DNA of 64,000 bases from Gordionus sp. m RMFG-2023. Lineage: Eukaryota > Nematomorpha > Gordioida > Chordodea > Parachordodidae. Every line of letters begins with the position of its first letter. Positions within the stretch are counted from its first letter, which is position 1. Below the pieces are notes generated by a model. The model was given only the letters and a program-made list of their open reading frames with translations, had not been told where the DNA came from and made no database searches. Shown here piece by piece: positions 1 to 13,747 of the stretch. Location: assembly GCF_954871325.1 (NCBI RefSeq), contig NC_088775.1, forward strand, positions 13,245,561 through 13,309,560. The letters run 5' to 3'. A program made the position numbers and the translations under genes.

Positions 1-2060
1 ATTTAATTTTTTTATATTTTTATTCAAGGTATATTTATTTCAAAAATATACTATTATTAATAATAAAAACGAAATATTGAAAAAAGCATTTTTTTTTTGT
101 AATAATTTTTATTTTCTTATATTGATTTATTATTATATCATTAATTTATTATTTAGCGAATCCTTTTTAATAAAATGAAAAACTTTATTCTTATTATAAC
201 AACAATAAGAATATAATATACGAGGCTAAAGGGATAATGGAAGAAAAAACAAGCAATATTTAGGTTTTTTTAAAATCAATTTATAGTTTAAAAAGAATTC
301 AATTGATTGATTAACCTTTTTTTTCTCTTTTCTTTTTCAGACATTTGTTTTTAAAATTCTACGGAGACTTTTATAACTTTTGTGACTTATACATAGCCTG
401 ACACCATAGCCCTGCAGGACCTAAATTTTGTAATCATAACCAGGCCCAGGCCTATAAAAATTAAAATTTAAGCCCAGCCCGCCTTCTAATGTTTAAAATA
501 GTAAGTTATACAGGCCCAGCTTATTGTTAATATTAAAAAAATATAAGGCTCAAACCCATGGAAATATTGAAATAGAAGACCCTTCCATAGTTTATTTTAA
601 ATTTAGTGAGCCAATCGGGCTCTGAAACTATCTATTACTATATTTCCCTTTTAGCAATCTGGCATTGCATAATTTTTAAAAATTTAAGCTAACGCATGAC
701 ATGGTAACGTAAAAATACAAGGCTCTCTAATTAGAGGAGTCGGTTGGCAAAAGTATGATAATTGTGTCTTTAAAGTTTGAGGATTTAAGGGAGTAGCTTC
801 AAATTCAACATACCTAGTTGGTATCCATTTTACATTGAATTATTTTATGTTCTAGAGTTACTTATTAAAATGTATCTAGGTGCATATATATTGCTTAGAA
901 TTCATTATAATCATGCAAAATATGCATAATCTTGCATTTACAGTTACCCCGATGCGGCAAAGCATACACTAATACAGTATACAAAGTTTGATGGGTATTA
1001 AAATTTATATTCTTATCCATATCCTCTTATGAGTGTTGGAAAATATCGTCGGTTCAGAATTGGAATGCTCCACTTGACTTTTTTGAGATTTTTGAGTTAA
1101 GAGTTTAATTTCCAACAAATGTATAAATAAAAAGTAGATTTAAAAATATTAATTTTTGACGATATTAGAGCACTGCCAATTTTGGGCTATTTTTATAATT
1201 TTTGCTATATATGCACTTTTACGATATTAATTTTACAATCACCCATTCTTTTCCTTTCTTAAATTTTTAAAAAGTATTAATATAAGTGTTAGGAAAAAAT
1301 TATTAATTAAATAAAGATACTTTCATAAAAACGTATCTAGATGGGATAGAGATACAACATTTTCATATTTAGTTACTTTTCTGCTCTAAACATGTAACAA
1401 TAACTTATTTATATAACTTAATTTTATGTGACATTTTTCCCCTTTATATTTAATTTTAAAAACATCATTCAAACTATTATTTATATCCAAAGAGCCCCTT
1501 TACTAAAACCAAAAATCCAACTAGAAATTCTCAAAAAAAATTATTTATTTTTCACACATTTGACACCAAGTAGAGGTAGTGATGTATATTTTCCATATAT
1601 TATAATTATATTTATTCGTCATTAATATGTTTTTAAATACATATGTATATTTTATAAAAATTTTATTGCATTCTTTATTTATAATGCTATAACTTTTACG
1701 ATGATAAAAGAAAAAATTTAAAAAAATCATTAAATGAATATTTAAATTATTTTATAATTAAATGCAAACAGATAAAATATAAATTTATTATATATTAAGA
1801 TTTTTTTTCAAATTAATTTATATACATTTTTTTGTAATCACACTAATATTTTTTATTTTTTAAAAAAATACAGTATGGATTAGAAAAAAATATCACAACC
1901 CGAGTTCGAGTTCAATCTGAAACCTTGATTTGAACTCTATTAAGAATCACAGAGGTGAATTTAATAAATAGATCAAATATAATATGTGTGAATTTTTATT
2001 TCTTTTTCTTTAAGACTTTTATTTAATTTTTTTAACATATAAAAACTAAATTTCAAATAT
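1..2060. other. Gene-free AT-rich spacer
   Basis: No coding region or RNA gene is recognisable on either strand. Stop-free stretches are short and low in complexity. Around 370-620 there are scattered GC-richer blocks (CAGGCCCAGGCC, AAGCCCAGCCCG) separated by A/T runs. They resemble the subterminal blocks seen more clearly at 21.36 and 62.4-63.6 kb, so this is probably a decayed non-autonomous transposon. Confidence 0.6.
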
Positions 2061-3130
2061 ATATGTCGTATTATATAGAATCATGTGGGATTCGGAATCC
2101 CAACGTGGGGATTCAAGCTTGAATCCCCACGTTTTATTCGGGATCTTTTTTAAAAATATTCCTCCGAATCCCCATGAAAAAAAATAAAATAATTTAATTA
2201 CTCTTTCTTCTCTTTTTTTTGCGGCTGGCACCATATAATTAAAAGGCCAAAATAAGGGAATTAAAAAGAGAATTTAAAAAAAAGTAAATAGTATAAAATT
2301 AAGGGATATAATGAATGAAAAGGGATGAGGTTAAGACTTTTTTGTTTTAAAAAATAAAAATTCCAAATTATTGCAACAAATTTCGTTGAACATTTAAGCA
2401 GGGACGGTTACGGTTCAGTATGTAAAAAATTATAATGGTTACGTTTTGATTACGGTTCTTGAGAAGAAATTTATAAAGGTTCGGTTCTTTTTTTATTGAA
2501 ACCATTAATTGCACATGGCATAATATAAGAGATGATAAATTCTTACTACCTCATATACTGCCAAGACTTCTTAATACCATGAAAGATCCATTTCTTAATA
2601 ATTTAACCATTTTATCAATGAAAAAAAAATTTATCTAAACAATTAAATAATTATGATTAGAGGTGGGCGCGGGCCGTGAAATTACACTTGACCCATCGTG
2701 TTAACGGTGGGTCACGGCGTGAGTGTGAATAAATTTTAAATTAAATTTGCAATTTTATAAAAGAACCGTAACCAAAACGTAACCATTATAATTTTTTACA
2801 TACTGAACCGTAACCGTCCCTGCTTAAATGTTCAACGAAATTTGTTGCAATAATTCGGAATTTTTATTTTTTAGAACAAAAAAGTCTTAACTTCATCCCT
2901 TATCATTCATTATATGCCTTAATTTTATACTATTTACTTTTTTTTAAATTCTCTTTTTAAATCCCTTATTTTGGCCTTTTAATTATATGGTGCCAGCCGC
3001 AAAAAAAGAGAAGAAAAAGTAGTTAAATTATTTATTTTTTTCATGGGGATTCGGAATATTTTAAAAAAGATCCCGAATAAAACGTGGGGATTCGGAATCC
3101 CACATGATTCCATATCCCAATACGACATAT
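2061..3130. mobile_element. Fold-back element with 370-400 bp inverted arms
   Basis: The left arm (2061-2460) and right arm (2761-3130) are near-perfect reverse complements around a loop of about 300 bp. Matching landmarks are ATATGTCGTA at 2061 against TACGACATAT at 3121, the GGGATTCGGAATCCC block, the GGCTGGCACCATATAATTAA block at about 2223 against its complement at about 2978, and GGTTACGTTTTGATTACGG at about 2438 against its complement near 2770. No transposase is present. The loop holds a GC-rich patch (about 2660-2720). A short fragment of the same end (ATTGGGATATGG then GGGGATTCGGAAT) recurs at 11057-11095, so this is a dispersed family. Target duplication is unclear because the inverted homology runs into the flanks. 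Confidence 0.85.
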
Positions 3131-5564
3131 ATATAAATATTTAAACTATTTTTTAAATAAAAATACCAAAAAAACAGTGAAAAAAAAATTAATAGGAATG
3201 ATTCATAGCGGCTATATATTTTTAAATAATTTTAAATTAAAACGGATTATCTTAAAGCTCCTTCGAGTTTTGTTAATAATTGAAAATTCACCCGGTTCAA
3301 GATGTGTGTGAATATGAGCTCCATAAATTGTTTTGAATAATATTATTAATTATTTCTTGCCTTCTGTAGTATCTATTAAAAGGATAATAGAAAGGATTTC
3401 TTATTTTTTGATCTACTTATGCTCCGCATCTTTGATATTTATGGGGTCGAAATATTTCTCACCCTAACTGAGGGGGATTCTAATATCCTAATATTCAAAA
3501 TTTACTATATTATAAAAAAAAAATTTCCGATCATAGGTTACTTATTTGAATAATAGCCGATAATTAAACTGATAATATTATATTAATTGAAAATTGAAAA
3601 CGCTCCTGCCAAAACAAAACAAAACTAGCTTTCATTGCTATAAATGTAAATGCAATTCTATTATTAATATACTAATTAATATTTTATGACATATTATAAC
3701 TATAAATACATTGAATTCAATTAAATAATAGCAGTCCTACTAGATATAAAAAAAATTGAAAAATGATATAATGATAATTAATCATGACTTTTTTCATTAT
3801 GAAAAGGTTTCTAAATACAACAGTATGCGGTTATAAACATTTTTATATAGATTTGGCAGAAAGGGACCAACCTACTGCTTCACCATCAAGAGGCTGTTAT
3901 CTTTGAAGATATAACTGCACAGCATAGCACCACTATATTTTAAGTTTGTGGGACTATGGATGCTCAAAATGTTAAAAATTTTTTATAAACCAAATTTTTA
4001 AACAATTTTTGCTTTAAGATATCTTATATATTTTTTTAAGGGGGTTTCAAAATTTTGACGGATTCGAGTTCTAACATTAAGAGCTATATGATAAATTATA
4101 TGTTGATTTTTAGTTTGATTCAGTTTAAGCTTTAAAAAAGTTTGAGAACATTTTTATTAAAAGATTTTTTTGTTATTGGATTTAATTTCAGAATGAGGAG
4201 GGACACAAGTGTCGCCTAAATTTAATTCGAACGGCCTGACCTAAATCAAATCGTATTGAATTATTTTTTTTGAATAATAAATTGCTAACTTTATTGAGGC
4301 GACATAAATAAGAAGATAGTTATAATATTAATTATTAATGGTTTTAATTAAAGCATTATCATTTATATTATACTTCAGATACATTAAGAATATAATAATG
4401 TGAATAGATGATAGATTTTTCTTCCATTTCATGAATCTTCTGTCAAGTATAATATTCAATCAATTTTTTTTTCACCTCATAATAGATCATAATTTATAAT
4501 TGCAATTTATAAGATAAGATATTTGATTAATTGCGCGTTATTTATCGACGATAGAAAATAAAAATTTTTATTTTATTTTTTTACAAATTTAATGGTTTAT
4601 AATTTAGATAGATATTCGTATAATATTTTTTTTTGATACAAATTTTTTAAAATATTGGAAGAAGAAAAAATTAATAATTCTCCATTTCCAGAAAAGGCGG
4701 GAAAAATCACTACAAATTCCATATTTATAATATCCATGGTTCTTTATTATTTTTATTATTATAATATTATTTTTAAAAATATAGAAATAGAAATAGGAAG
4801 GAAAATAATATATAAATATGTATATTTTATCAGAATGAACTAAAACAAATTTTTTTTTAAACAAATAATTATTATTGATCTAAAATAATTTTTGGTTTAT
4901 TACCTTATTATCGATAAAATTGTAAAAAATTTAATATTCTATTATTATTTTAAAAGATGTTTAAAAAACCTATAACTTCGTTTATGGTGAACTCTTAGGG
5001 GCAGGAAATTTTGTTCACTGTAATAGTATGCGCAGTTTTAGTTATATCTGATAGATTGGTTTCGGGCTGCAATAACTAGTAAACTTAACCATCTGGCAAA
5101 AAAAATTATTTTAAAGAAAAATTAGATTTTTTCCCCCTAATTAACTAACGAACGATAAAACCTTGAGTTTTATTAAAATTTCACCAATAATTTAATTTCC
5201 ATAAATTTTTAAAAATAAAAAGTACAAAACAAGAAAAAATTGATAATTACGAAATATTCTTATAATATATCAGTGGAGCAGACAAGGAGTGGTCTTGGAA
5301 TTTCCCCCCCCCCCTTCCATTGGAAAATAGAATTAAGTAAGATTTTGTGCTTTAAAATTTCTTTCTAAATAAATAAAAAATACCTCATAATTTTCTATAA
5401 AATCATCTGAAAAATTATTTCTTCTTCTATTTAAAAAAAGTGCCCGAAAAGATCCTCCTAGAAAATTTACGAACAAACAATACTATTAACATATTTAACT
5501 TTTTAATTAACTTTTCACATCAATTTTTCTAAAATAATTAAAACGGAACGCTTCCCAGGGACGC
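3131..5564. other. Gene-free AT-rich spacer
   Basis: No gene or bounded element is visible. The 4604-4864 stretch is open on both strands, but both translations are low-complexity I/F/Y/K-rich and look like AT-rich noise. A run of 13 C lies at about 5305. Confidence 0.6.
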
Positions 5565-5704
5565 AATTCATATGGATAAACATCCAAGTGTTAAAAATGC
5601 ACTTGGAATTAGTATTACTTTAGTAAACATTCAATAATTCATATGGATAAACATCCAAGTGTTAAAAATGCACTTGGAATTAGTATTACTTTAGTAAATA
5701 ATCA
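5565..5704. repeat. 71-bp unit in direct tandem, two copies
   Basis: The unit starting AATTCATATGGATAAACATC at 5565 repeats from 5636 with a period of 71 bp. The copies are essentially identical until the last few bases. The identity implies a recent local duplication. No coding content. Confidence 0.95.
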
Positions 5705-5724
5705 ATTAACCTTAACGCTTTAAG

Positions 5725-5930
5725 TAGTGTTGCTAAACGACTCGATTTGAGCCGATTTAACGGCTAACTCAAATATTTTACTTAGAAAAATATTATACAA
5801 GATTTTGTCCGCACAAAGGTTTGAACATCGAATAGGCGAAATCTCAAGTCCATGCAATATTTTTTTCTGACTAACATATTTAGTTAGCCGTTTTTAAAAA
5901 ATCGGCGTTTTTGCTTTATCATAATTATTT
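5725..5930. mobile_element. MITE, TAGTGTTGCTAAACG family (degraded copy)
   Basis: It begins TAGTGTTGCTAAACGACTCG and carries the family's internal blocks GATTTGAGCC, GGCTAACTC and GTTAGCCG, followed by an A-rich stretch and ATCGG. The right terminus is eroded. The best-preserved member is at 14724-14934 and others are at about 8790, 16632 and 28030. Confidence 0.6.
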
Positions 5931-7750
5931 TTGCCTATAATCTCAAAAATTTCTCCTTCTATTTAAAAGGTTCGTGAAAAAATCTTAAAAAATATACAAA
6001 TACTATAGACACATTTCATTTTTATAATCAAATTTTCGCAATAATAAATTTGATATAAATTATATTTAAAAATAACTAAAATATGAGACGCCCTAGAGAC
6101 GCTGTAATTAGTATATGATTGGCGATGACCTTTCCTATTTACAATTGATTTAGCATTATAGTATTATTTTACTAAACAATCGCTCAACCTTAGCTTGAAG
6201 CTTAAAAAAAAATCAGTTATTATATTCGTTTTCAATTTTACCGTAACTAACCCATCTTATTATGTACCACATTTTTTTATAGATACCACAACCCTATTTA
6301 GTTATTTTTTTGTGCTTAAGGCTACTAAATTTTAAGTGAATAACAAAATCATCTAGTCTTATAATTTGTAATATGATAGAAAGGTGATTCTTTAATGATG
6401 ATAGTAAATTTGATATTTTGTTTATCTATTTTTTTATTATTATAATATTGCTAGAGTATTTCTAGATTTTTCTTTCTATTTTATGAAATAAATTTTATTA
6501 ATTTTTGTATGCATAGCCTTTTTATTTATACTGTTTTAGAAAACGGATTGAGGGTTAAATTAAAATAATCTATTTAATCATTATATATTGGATTAAATTT
6601 AGAATTAGGGCTTTCAAAATAGAAAACTATATGCTTTGGACTGCATCTTTAATATGAATCAGATTCATATCAAATTTTTAAAAATATAACTCGATTCAAA
6701 ATATAATGAGTTTCAAACTATTTTACTTCTATATCTACAAATAAACTGGGAAGAACAAAAAAACATATATAAAGATAATATATCATAAGATTATAAATAT
6801 TTTGAATTTAATGTATTTTGAAATTAATTTTTGAATCGTAATTTTTAATTTTGGTTTATAACTTTTTTTGTTTATAGACTAGAAAAACTGGTTAATGAGT
6901 TAGTACTAATCAAGCATATTTGGCTCTCCCAGATCATCAGTGCTTCTATAATTTACCTTCTAACATGATGCCAATCTTCAGAATTTTCTTTTTGCCAATA
7001 ATGTATTTACCTTTAACTATCTGCCAAACAAATTGAAATACTAAAATGTAATATGCATTAATTATTCATAAATTTCCTTCAGAGTTAATTCTTCCAGAAA
7101 TTCTCCTGAATTTACGCTTAAGCCAGCTATAATAGTATTTATTTGTCCTGCAAATCGGTTATTTTTTTGTGGTTGGCAAATTAATAAGAATTTGTAAGTA
7201 AGTAAATAAGTATTGTACTCATATTAGCACAACCCAAGTATTCAGACATTATATATTCTCCATTATGGCATGATGCTAATTTCGAAATTTTTTTTCTTGT
7301 TTTAGCAAGAATTTTTTTTACACTTTAAGCCATAAACCAGACTAAAGCAATAAAATTTACTAATAAAAAAATATTCAATGATTTGATAGAAGTTTCAAAA
7401 TTAATGTTTCCAATACATATTTCCTTTTGTTCATATAATAACCAATTTTTTTTTTTTTTCAAAATTGATTAGGAATTTAAGAGTATATTAGTGAAAAAAT
7501 TTCAAAATAAATGCTTTCAATCCCATTTTAATCTTTATGACTAACTTTTAAAATTTTGTTGCTCATAATTTTTTCACTTTTATATTGGTTACAATATTGG
7601 AATAATTTGCAACATGCAATATAAGTCCGCGGTAGGCTTGAAAATTGTTTATTCTTGGAACTGGGCCTTAAAATGTTAATTTCTGCAGGTCTCTGATATA
7701 TACTTGTGTTCGTTTATTGTATATAAACTGAATATTTATTATATATATAT
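5931..7750. other. Gene-free AT-rich spacer
   Basis: No gene, RNA or bounded repeat recognised. It contains long A/T runs and a few less AT-rich patches (6895-7030 and 7220-7290) without coding potential. Confidence 0.6.
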
Positions 7751-7966
7751 TAGCGTCAATGTGTTTTTTACTACAATGTGTTATTTTTACAACTTTAAAT
7801 CATTTTTTGAGCGTGCTTTTTTAAATTTATAAATGAAATTTTACCAGAAATATATTCTATCATTTTACGAATACCTATCTTATGAATTGTAGACTATTAA
7901 AATCAATTTTTTAATTTTTATAAACGCGAAAAAATCACAATGCCGGAAAAAAACACATTGACGTTA
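7751..7966. mobile_element. Short TIR element flanked by TA
   Basis: The ends GCGTCAATGTGTTTTTT (from 7753) and its inverted partner, read on the other strand as ACGTCAATGTGTTTTTTT (ending at 7964), form terminal inverted repeats of about 30 bp. They are bounded on both sides by TA (7751-7752 and 7965-7966). A TA target and a length of about 212 bp without coding capacity fit a Tc1/mariner-class MITE. Confidence 0.7.
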
Positions 7967-10706
7967 ACATATATTTTTATTATTGTAAATTAAATTATTA
8001 AAAGAAGGTATGAAATTTAAAATGTTGTGCCACAATTATATAATTTGAATTTAGAAGATAATCAATAATTTGTATATTTGAAAATATATTAAAATTTTTT
8101 TTTAATAAAAAACTTATTTAATAGTTGTATTTACTAGAAAATGGGAAAGGCCTCAGATTTTCTATTTATATTTTGAATATATCTAGTTTTGCTCATCTTT
8201 TCTGACAAATTTCAACTATTAATCTCTTGTTGGATTTTTTATAAATATTTCTCAGTTATATTATATTTATTCAATTATATATACAGTCTACGCTGAAAAG
8301 GGGGATAATCTATTCTGTTTATATAATATATAATTCTTTATATAAAGGTCATTTTAAATATATCTAGGAAACTTGTTTATATATAACATATATTTAATAT
8401 AAAAATTTAAATACATAGAAAATTATACAATTTTTTATTCTAATATAAAATAAAATTTATTTGAAAATTCTTAGCTTATGTTTTTAAAACGGTTATCTTC
8501 CGTTTCTATTATTTTTGAACAAGGTTTATGGGGGTTTGTTCTGGTTTAAATTTCAAATTGGTTTTTAGCCGTTCCAGTTTTTATAAGTTTTGGTAATTTA
8601 AATTAATAATATATTTTTTAATTGACTAATAATAAAAATATTCTAAAACCTTTTAAAAATAAAAAGCCAAACAAATATTAAAGAAAATAAAGTTGAATTT
8701 ATTTCTATTTTATTATAAAACTTGAAAGAAATAACAAATTAAAGTAACAATATCATAACTACAAATAAAATTTATATACTTATGTTTCTAAACAGCCCTA
8801 TTTAGGTGGATCTTTGAAAACGGCCCCATTAAGATTTTAGCCAAAATTATGTAGGCCTGTAAATATTGCAGATGTCAGAAAAGTTGGGATCTCTATTTGC
8901 CAAATCTGGAGGCTTACAGAATATTATTTTCTAAAATCTTAATTGAGCCGCTTTTAAAAATCGCCCCAAAAAATAATTAAAATCCAATTTTCAAAACCTT
9001 TATGAATCGGGTTAAACCTGTTGGTGGGTTTATGACAGTTTAATTCTCCTTTGTTATGATTTCACTAAAATTGTTTGGTTATGGTTACGGGTCAGGTAAC
9101 TATAATTGTCTCTTGCGGTTTAGTAGTTTGTTTCGGTTCGACATCCTGTTCTAAACACGTTTAAATTCCTGCCCTGAAACAAAATTTTTCTAGAGGATTC
9201 AAAATTTTTTTTTTTTCTTATTTAGGTTATGATCTATTTAAAAACCTCAAAACTTTAAACCTTAAATTTATAAAATTATGGAACATGTCCAAAATTTCTT
9301 AAATAAATACTTGTGTACTGGCTAACAGGTACTACGTTCAAATCTCGATATGAATGTTAAAAAAGGAAATAAATTTAGGCCATTCTTTTTGCTGAAATTA
9401 ATTTGATTTCAAACACAAATTCATCCCCTTCCCTCTTCTCGATGAAATCAAACTTTAGGACTGCCGTTTCTGACTTGTATACCCCAGCACTTGTTAAATC
9501 CTACAAACTAAAAACACAATTATTGGCTTGATGTTATAGCTTAGGATAATACCTATTCGTTCAAATCATCATCGAGTTTCAAAACACAATATTTTTAAAT
9601 ATTAATTAGCATTAATTATATCAAAATTTTATACCTTTTATTATACTTCAATTTGATGCCTTATATATAGCATAAATTGTCTATAATTTATTTCTATGAA
9701 AGTCGGAAGAGAGTAGGAACCCGTAATTTTTTTGCGGGAGTGGTTAGGTTAGATCAGATCAGTCTATATAACCTATGCATATTTTTTTAAGCAAATTTAA
9801 AAAGTTTAAAATAATTTAATTTTTAAAAAAATCTATTTAAATTCGGAATTTAATTTTCATATAATTTTTAAATTTAGTATTAATTTTGTTTATCATTTTG
9901 TAAAAAAAAAAACATTTTTTATTTTAAAATCTATTAACGACCTTTTATCTAAGATACCTATAAGAAGTAAATAGATTACAGATTACAAATTTATATGCTA
10001 AAATATTGATCATAAATTTAATACAATTTTTTTTTAAAAAAATCTACTTAAAATATAATCTCTGTAATATCCCGATAATCTTCTTAAAATCTCTATTTTA
10101 TATAATAAATAAGAGGCTAAAGGAAATGATAAAAAAATATTTTAAAAACTCTTAAAGTTTATATTAGAATAATTTAATAATATTAAATATTAAACAGTTT
10201 TTAATATTCCCCCATTTTAGTCTTATTATTAAATACATCACTTGTATATCGCCTAAACAAGTCGCACTTTAAAAAAATATAGAGAAGCGAATATATCTTG
10301 ACAACTATTCAACAAACAAAAATATCTATAATATATATGCAGTCCTTTGTTATATCGCATTTAAGAGTATAATACTACTAACATCTAAGATCAATCTTCC
10401 GCTAAATTATCATAGCTGTTGGCGAAGGAAAAAGATAGTTTAACTTCAAAATTCTACGAAAAATTCCTTCTTCATGTTATATACGATTCATTTTCTGGTT
10501 TTATGTGTTTCAAAATAACCTAGATATTTTGATAATTTTAAGCCTGGGTTGAATTATTTAAAAAAAATGATGCCTCCATTTTATGGTTATTCCAAGTCTT
10601 ATAGATTGTAATTATTTTGTATGTTTCAACCAATGATGTATATATATACTACTAGATTGGAATTTCATTTATTAAATGCACTTAAAATTGTCCATAGATA
10701 GTAAAC
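7967..10706. other. Gene-free spacer with a MITE relic
   Basis: No gene seen. At about 8790-8975 there is a diverged relative of the TAGTGTTGCTAAACG family: CTAAACAGCCC, ATTAAGATTTTAGCC and, inverted, CTAAAATCTTAATTGAG, with internal ATTTGCCAAATCTGGAGGCT shared with the 16632 copy. The rest is AT-rich sequence. Confidence 0.5.
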
Positions 10707-10807
10707 TAGAGCGCCATTTTGTGGTTTGAGCATCAATTATGACAGTAATGTGATATAATGATAAATAAAGTCAATTAGTAGGCAAACTACAAAATAGCGC
10801 ACTCCTA
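10707..10807. mobile_element. About 100-bp inverted-repeat mini-element
   Basis: TAGAGCGCCATTTTGTGGTTTG at the left pairs with GGCAAACTACAAAATAGCGCAC at the right, giving arms of about 23 bp around a short AT loop. A relative with GAAACCACAAATTGGCGTAGAG lies at about 37760. No clear target duplication, so its class is open. Confidence 0.5.
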
Positions 10808-12243
10808 TGTATGTTTCAACATAAATTTTTATTTTTTAAATACCCCTTAAAATTATATGAATCGAAATATTTCGATAAAAAAAACTACTCTATAATTTAC
10901 AAAGTTTGAAAACCGGAAACATCTGAATGATCAACTTCAAATAACCTGGACTGGAACCTTGTTTAAGAAATTTTTTGGAAAGTAAACTAGAGACTTTTTA
11001 TAAAATTTCTCTGAATTTGTAATTAGTTGTAAAAATTATAAAAGTATATTTACGTATTGGGATATGGAATTCATGGGGATTCGGAATAAGTGTTTTTTAA
11101 ATTTTAGATATCTTATTTGACCGGAAATATATTTCTAGTATGTATAGAGAATCTACACTTGTGAATATGGGATAATTTTGCTGTTAACTTTTGAGCTACA
11201 CTTAATTTGTCATCATTTTTTTTATAGATTTTTTATATAAATTTGAAAAATACACAAGAGTTAATGGTGAATGTTGTCTAAAATTTACAGGGGGGTTACT
11301 CTTCATATGCTGGAATATATTTCAGGTTCAAACTAGACTTTCCTAATTTAAAAATTGCTTTTATTAATTAAATAAAATTGAGGCATTCGTAGTACCCATG
11401 AATTTTCATACCCAATATACGATATATAATATATACAACTAATTTATATATAAATTATTATTTTTTCCATTGTTTATTAACAAAGTTTGGAACTATAACC
11501 CTCAATGATTGTAAAATGTAAAATTTTTTTATAATAATATTCAATTAATATTATAAAAAAAAATTTAAGACTCCTAATAGCATGTTTAACACATAAAAAT
11601 TAGAGACCTTCATCGACCTAGGCTTCTTGGTCAGGTGCGCATCAAAAAAATCTTATAGATCCAGGTCTTGCCCATATTTAATATTTAAAAATAATTCCCA
11701 AGTCCATATTAAATTTCTAAAATTTTACTCAAGCCCGGCCCAAACCCATATCCAAAAATTTAATTTATTATATTCAATAAAAATAAATAATATTTCGGTG
11801 TATTTAGGTAATCATTTTGTTTGCAATACTGAAATAAATTTAGAAGACAAAAATTTACACTATTTTTTTAAGTTGTTAAATAAGCTAAATATAAATAAAA
11901 TGATTTTAGGTCCATGCTCATTAAAAATAACCCATGCAACGCCCAAACTAGCATGGGGCGGATATTAGCCTATGGGCCATGGGCCGGTTAGACCCATAAA
12001 ATTTCATGATAATAATACAATTAAATAATTAAAAAATATATATATATAGGTAGGGAATGTCAAAAAAATAACCGTTCGTTACTCTTGGAAAAGTGTAACT
12101 AGTATCTTTATAACCAGTTATATCTCAAGTTACTTTAAAAAAAAATAGGTTAGTATAAATATCTCATTTCCAATCTATATATATGATGAATTCGTAAATT
12201 TGAAATTACATTTATCCAATTATAATGAATCCTCACTTGCCCA
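10808..12243. other. Gene-free spacer with repeat fragments
   Basis: A fragment of the 2.06-kb fold-back family lies at 11057-11095. At about 11600-11990 short GC-rich blocks (AGCCCGGCCCAAACCC, GGGCCATGGGCCGG) are embedded in AT-rich DNA. A 113-codon open stretch there reads through these blocks and looks like no known protein. Confidence 0.5.
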
Positions 12244-12650
12244 CAGTGGCGTAGCTACGGGGGTGGTTTCGGGTTTGGACCCCTCCCAGAGCAAATTTTT
12301 TTTTTAGATTATACGTTCAAAAGACTTAAAAGTGACTTTATATCAAATAAATACCATTAATATTTATATTTTTCTGGTTTTGATGTTTATGGAAGGATAT
12401 TATATTACTATTGAAACTATTCTGGGTAGTATTATTAAAGTCATTGAGAAAAATCTACTAAATTATAATAACATATTATTCATGCATTTATTTATTATAT
12501 ATTGTTGAAGATGTGATTATGATTTTTAAAATAAACCCGGCCGAAGGCCGGGCAAAAGGGCCGAAGGCCCGTTAAAGGGGTCTGGGGGCGAAGCCCCCAG
12601 GATTTTTATGTAAGGACCCCCTCTAAGAAAAATTCCTAGCTATGCCACTG
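12244..12650. mobile_element. Non-autonomous hAT element with perfect 8-bp TSD
   Basis: Terminal inverted repeats are CAGTGGCGTAGCTACGG (left) and, read inward from the right, CAGTGGCATAGCTAGG. The 8 bp on either side are identical (CTTGCCCA at 12236-12243 and 12651-12658), the hallmark of hAT insertion. The 407-bp body has no transposase. Near its right end it has a GC-rich palindromic module (GGCCGAAGGCCGGG, then GGGGGCGAAGCCCCC) that recurs near the right end of the element ending at 37617. The perfect duplication suggests a fairly young insertion. Confidence 0.92.
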
Positions 12651-12658
12651 CTTGCCCA

Positions 12659-13747
12659 ATTGTTATTAGAAGGTTAGTTTAGTCTAACAGGGGTCAATTT
12701 TGAGAGAAACCTCAGAACACAATTTGGTAAAGGTGTATTGTTAAAGCCAAATAAAAAAATATGTAATAAGTCCAATTTTTCTGAAAAAAAATATATTACC
12801 ATATATAGTTTATATTTTTATTCAGTGCCATTATTTCTTTATTTAAACCCCTTAGATTTAATTTTGTAAATTGAAAAATTTTCTATAATAAAAAAAATTT
12901 ACATTCTGACTTATTACTGTAACTTTAAATGTAACATATATATTTTTAAGAATCCAGTTATTTTTCTTTTATTTTTCTCTCTAGATGTTTCATGAATGTC
13001 CGAAAATTATTTACAACTTGGAAAAACTTTCCTCACCTTGGTCTATTCAAACCCGTAAAATATTAGTTCCACACGTAGAGTTGAAATTCATTCAACATCA
13101 ATTAACTATCGTAAATTATCCGACAATTCATGGACATTACTTAAAATAAACTACCAAATGTGGATTCAGGAAAATGAAGACATTCTAGTTTTGATTAATC
13201 CACGAAAAGAAACTAAAATTTACCACAAAATCTTAATAAAAAAATATATAATTAAAAAACTTCGATAAAATCCACAGCTACAAATTACCCTAAATATGTT
13301 GTTTTTATATTTAGAGCAAATATTGTATTTCAAAAGGACTAAATATAAGACAATTGGAAATATTATAGTTTATCAATATATATTTTTATTATAAAGATTT
13401 TTTTTTGAATATTATTAACATTTGAAAGCTTTCAAACAGTCCTAATAATATATAACACGCCTATTATATATATTTTAAAAGTAATAATAAGTATATATCG
13501 ATATTTATTATTACTTATTTTAAACATTTTGTTGCAATTTTTTTTATAAAATATCACCACTCGAAATATATGTTAATGTTAAGTTAATAAAATTTTGCCA
13601 TGATTTATAATAAAAATAATTTTAACCGCTTAAAAAACTCTTTTAGTTAATTCCGATATTATATAAGCATTTTATACATTAAATTTTATTATATTTGGAT
13701 ACATTATACTCGATTTATTTTTATTGATAAATTTTTTGAATATAATC
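12659..13747. other. Gene-free AT-rich spacer
   Basis: Nothing recognised beyond AT-rich sequence. Confidence 0.6.

Noticed and set aside
4604-4864. Overlapping open frames on both strands
   Set aside because: Both are low-complexity translations of AT-rich DNA.
11627-11968. 113-codon + strand frame
   Set aside because: It reads across a GC-block repeat relic, has no ATG-based domain structure and matches nothing recognised.
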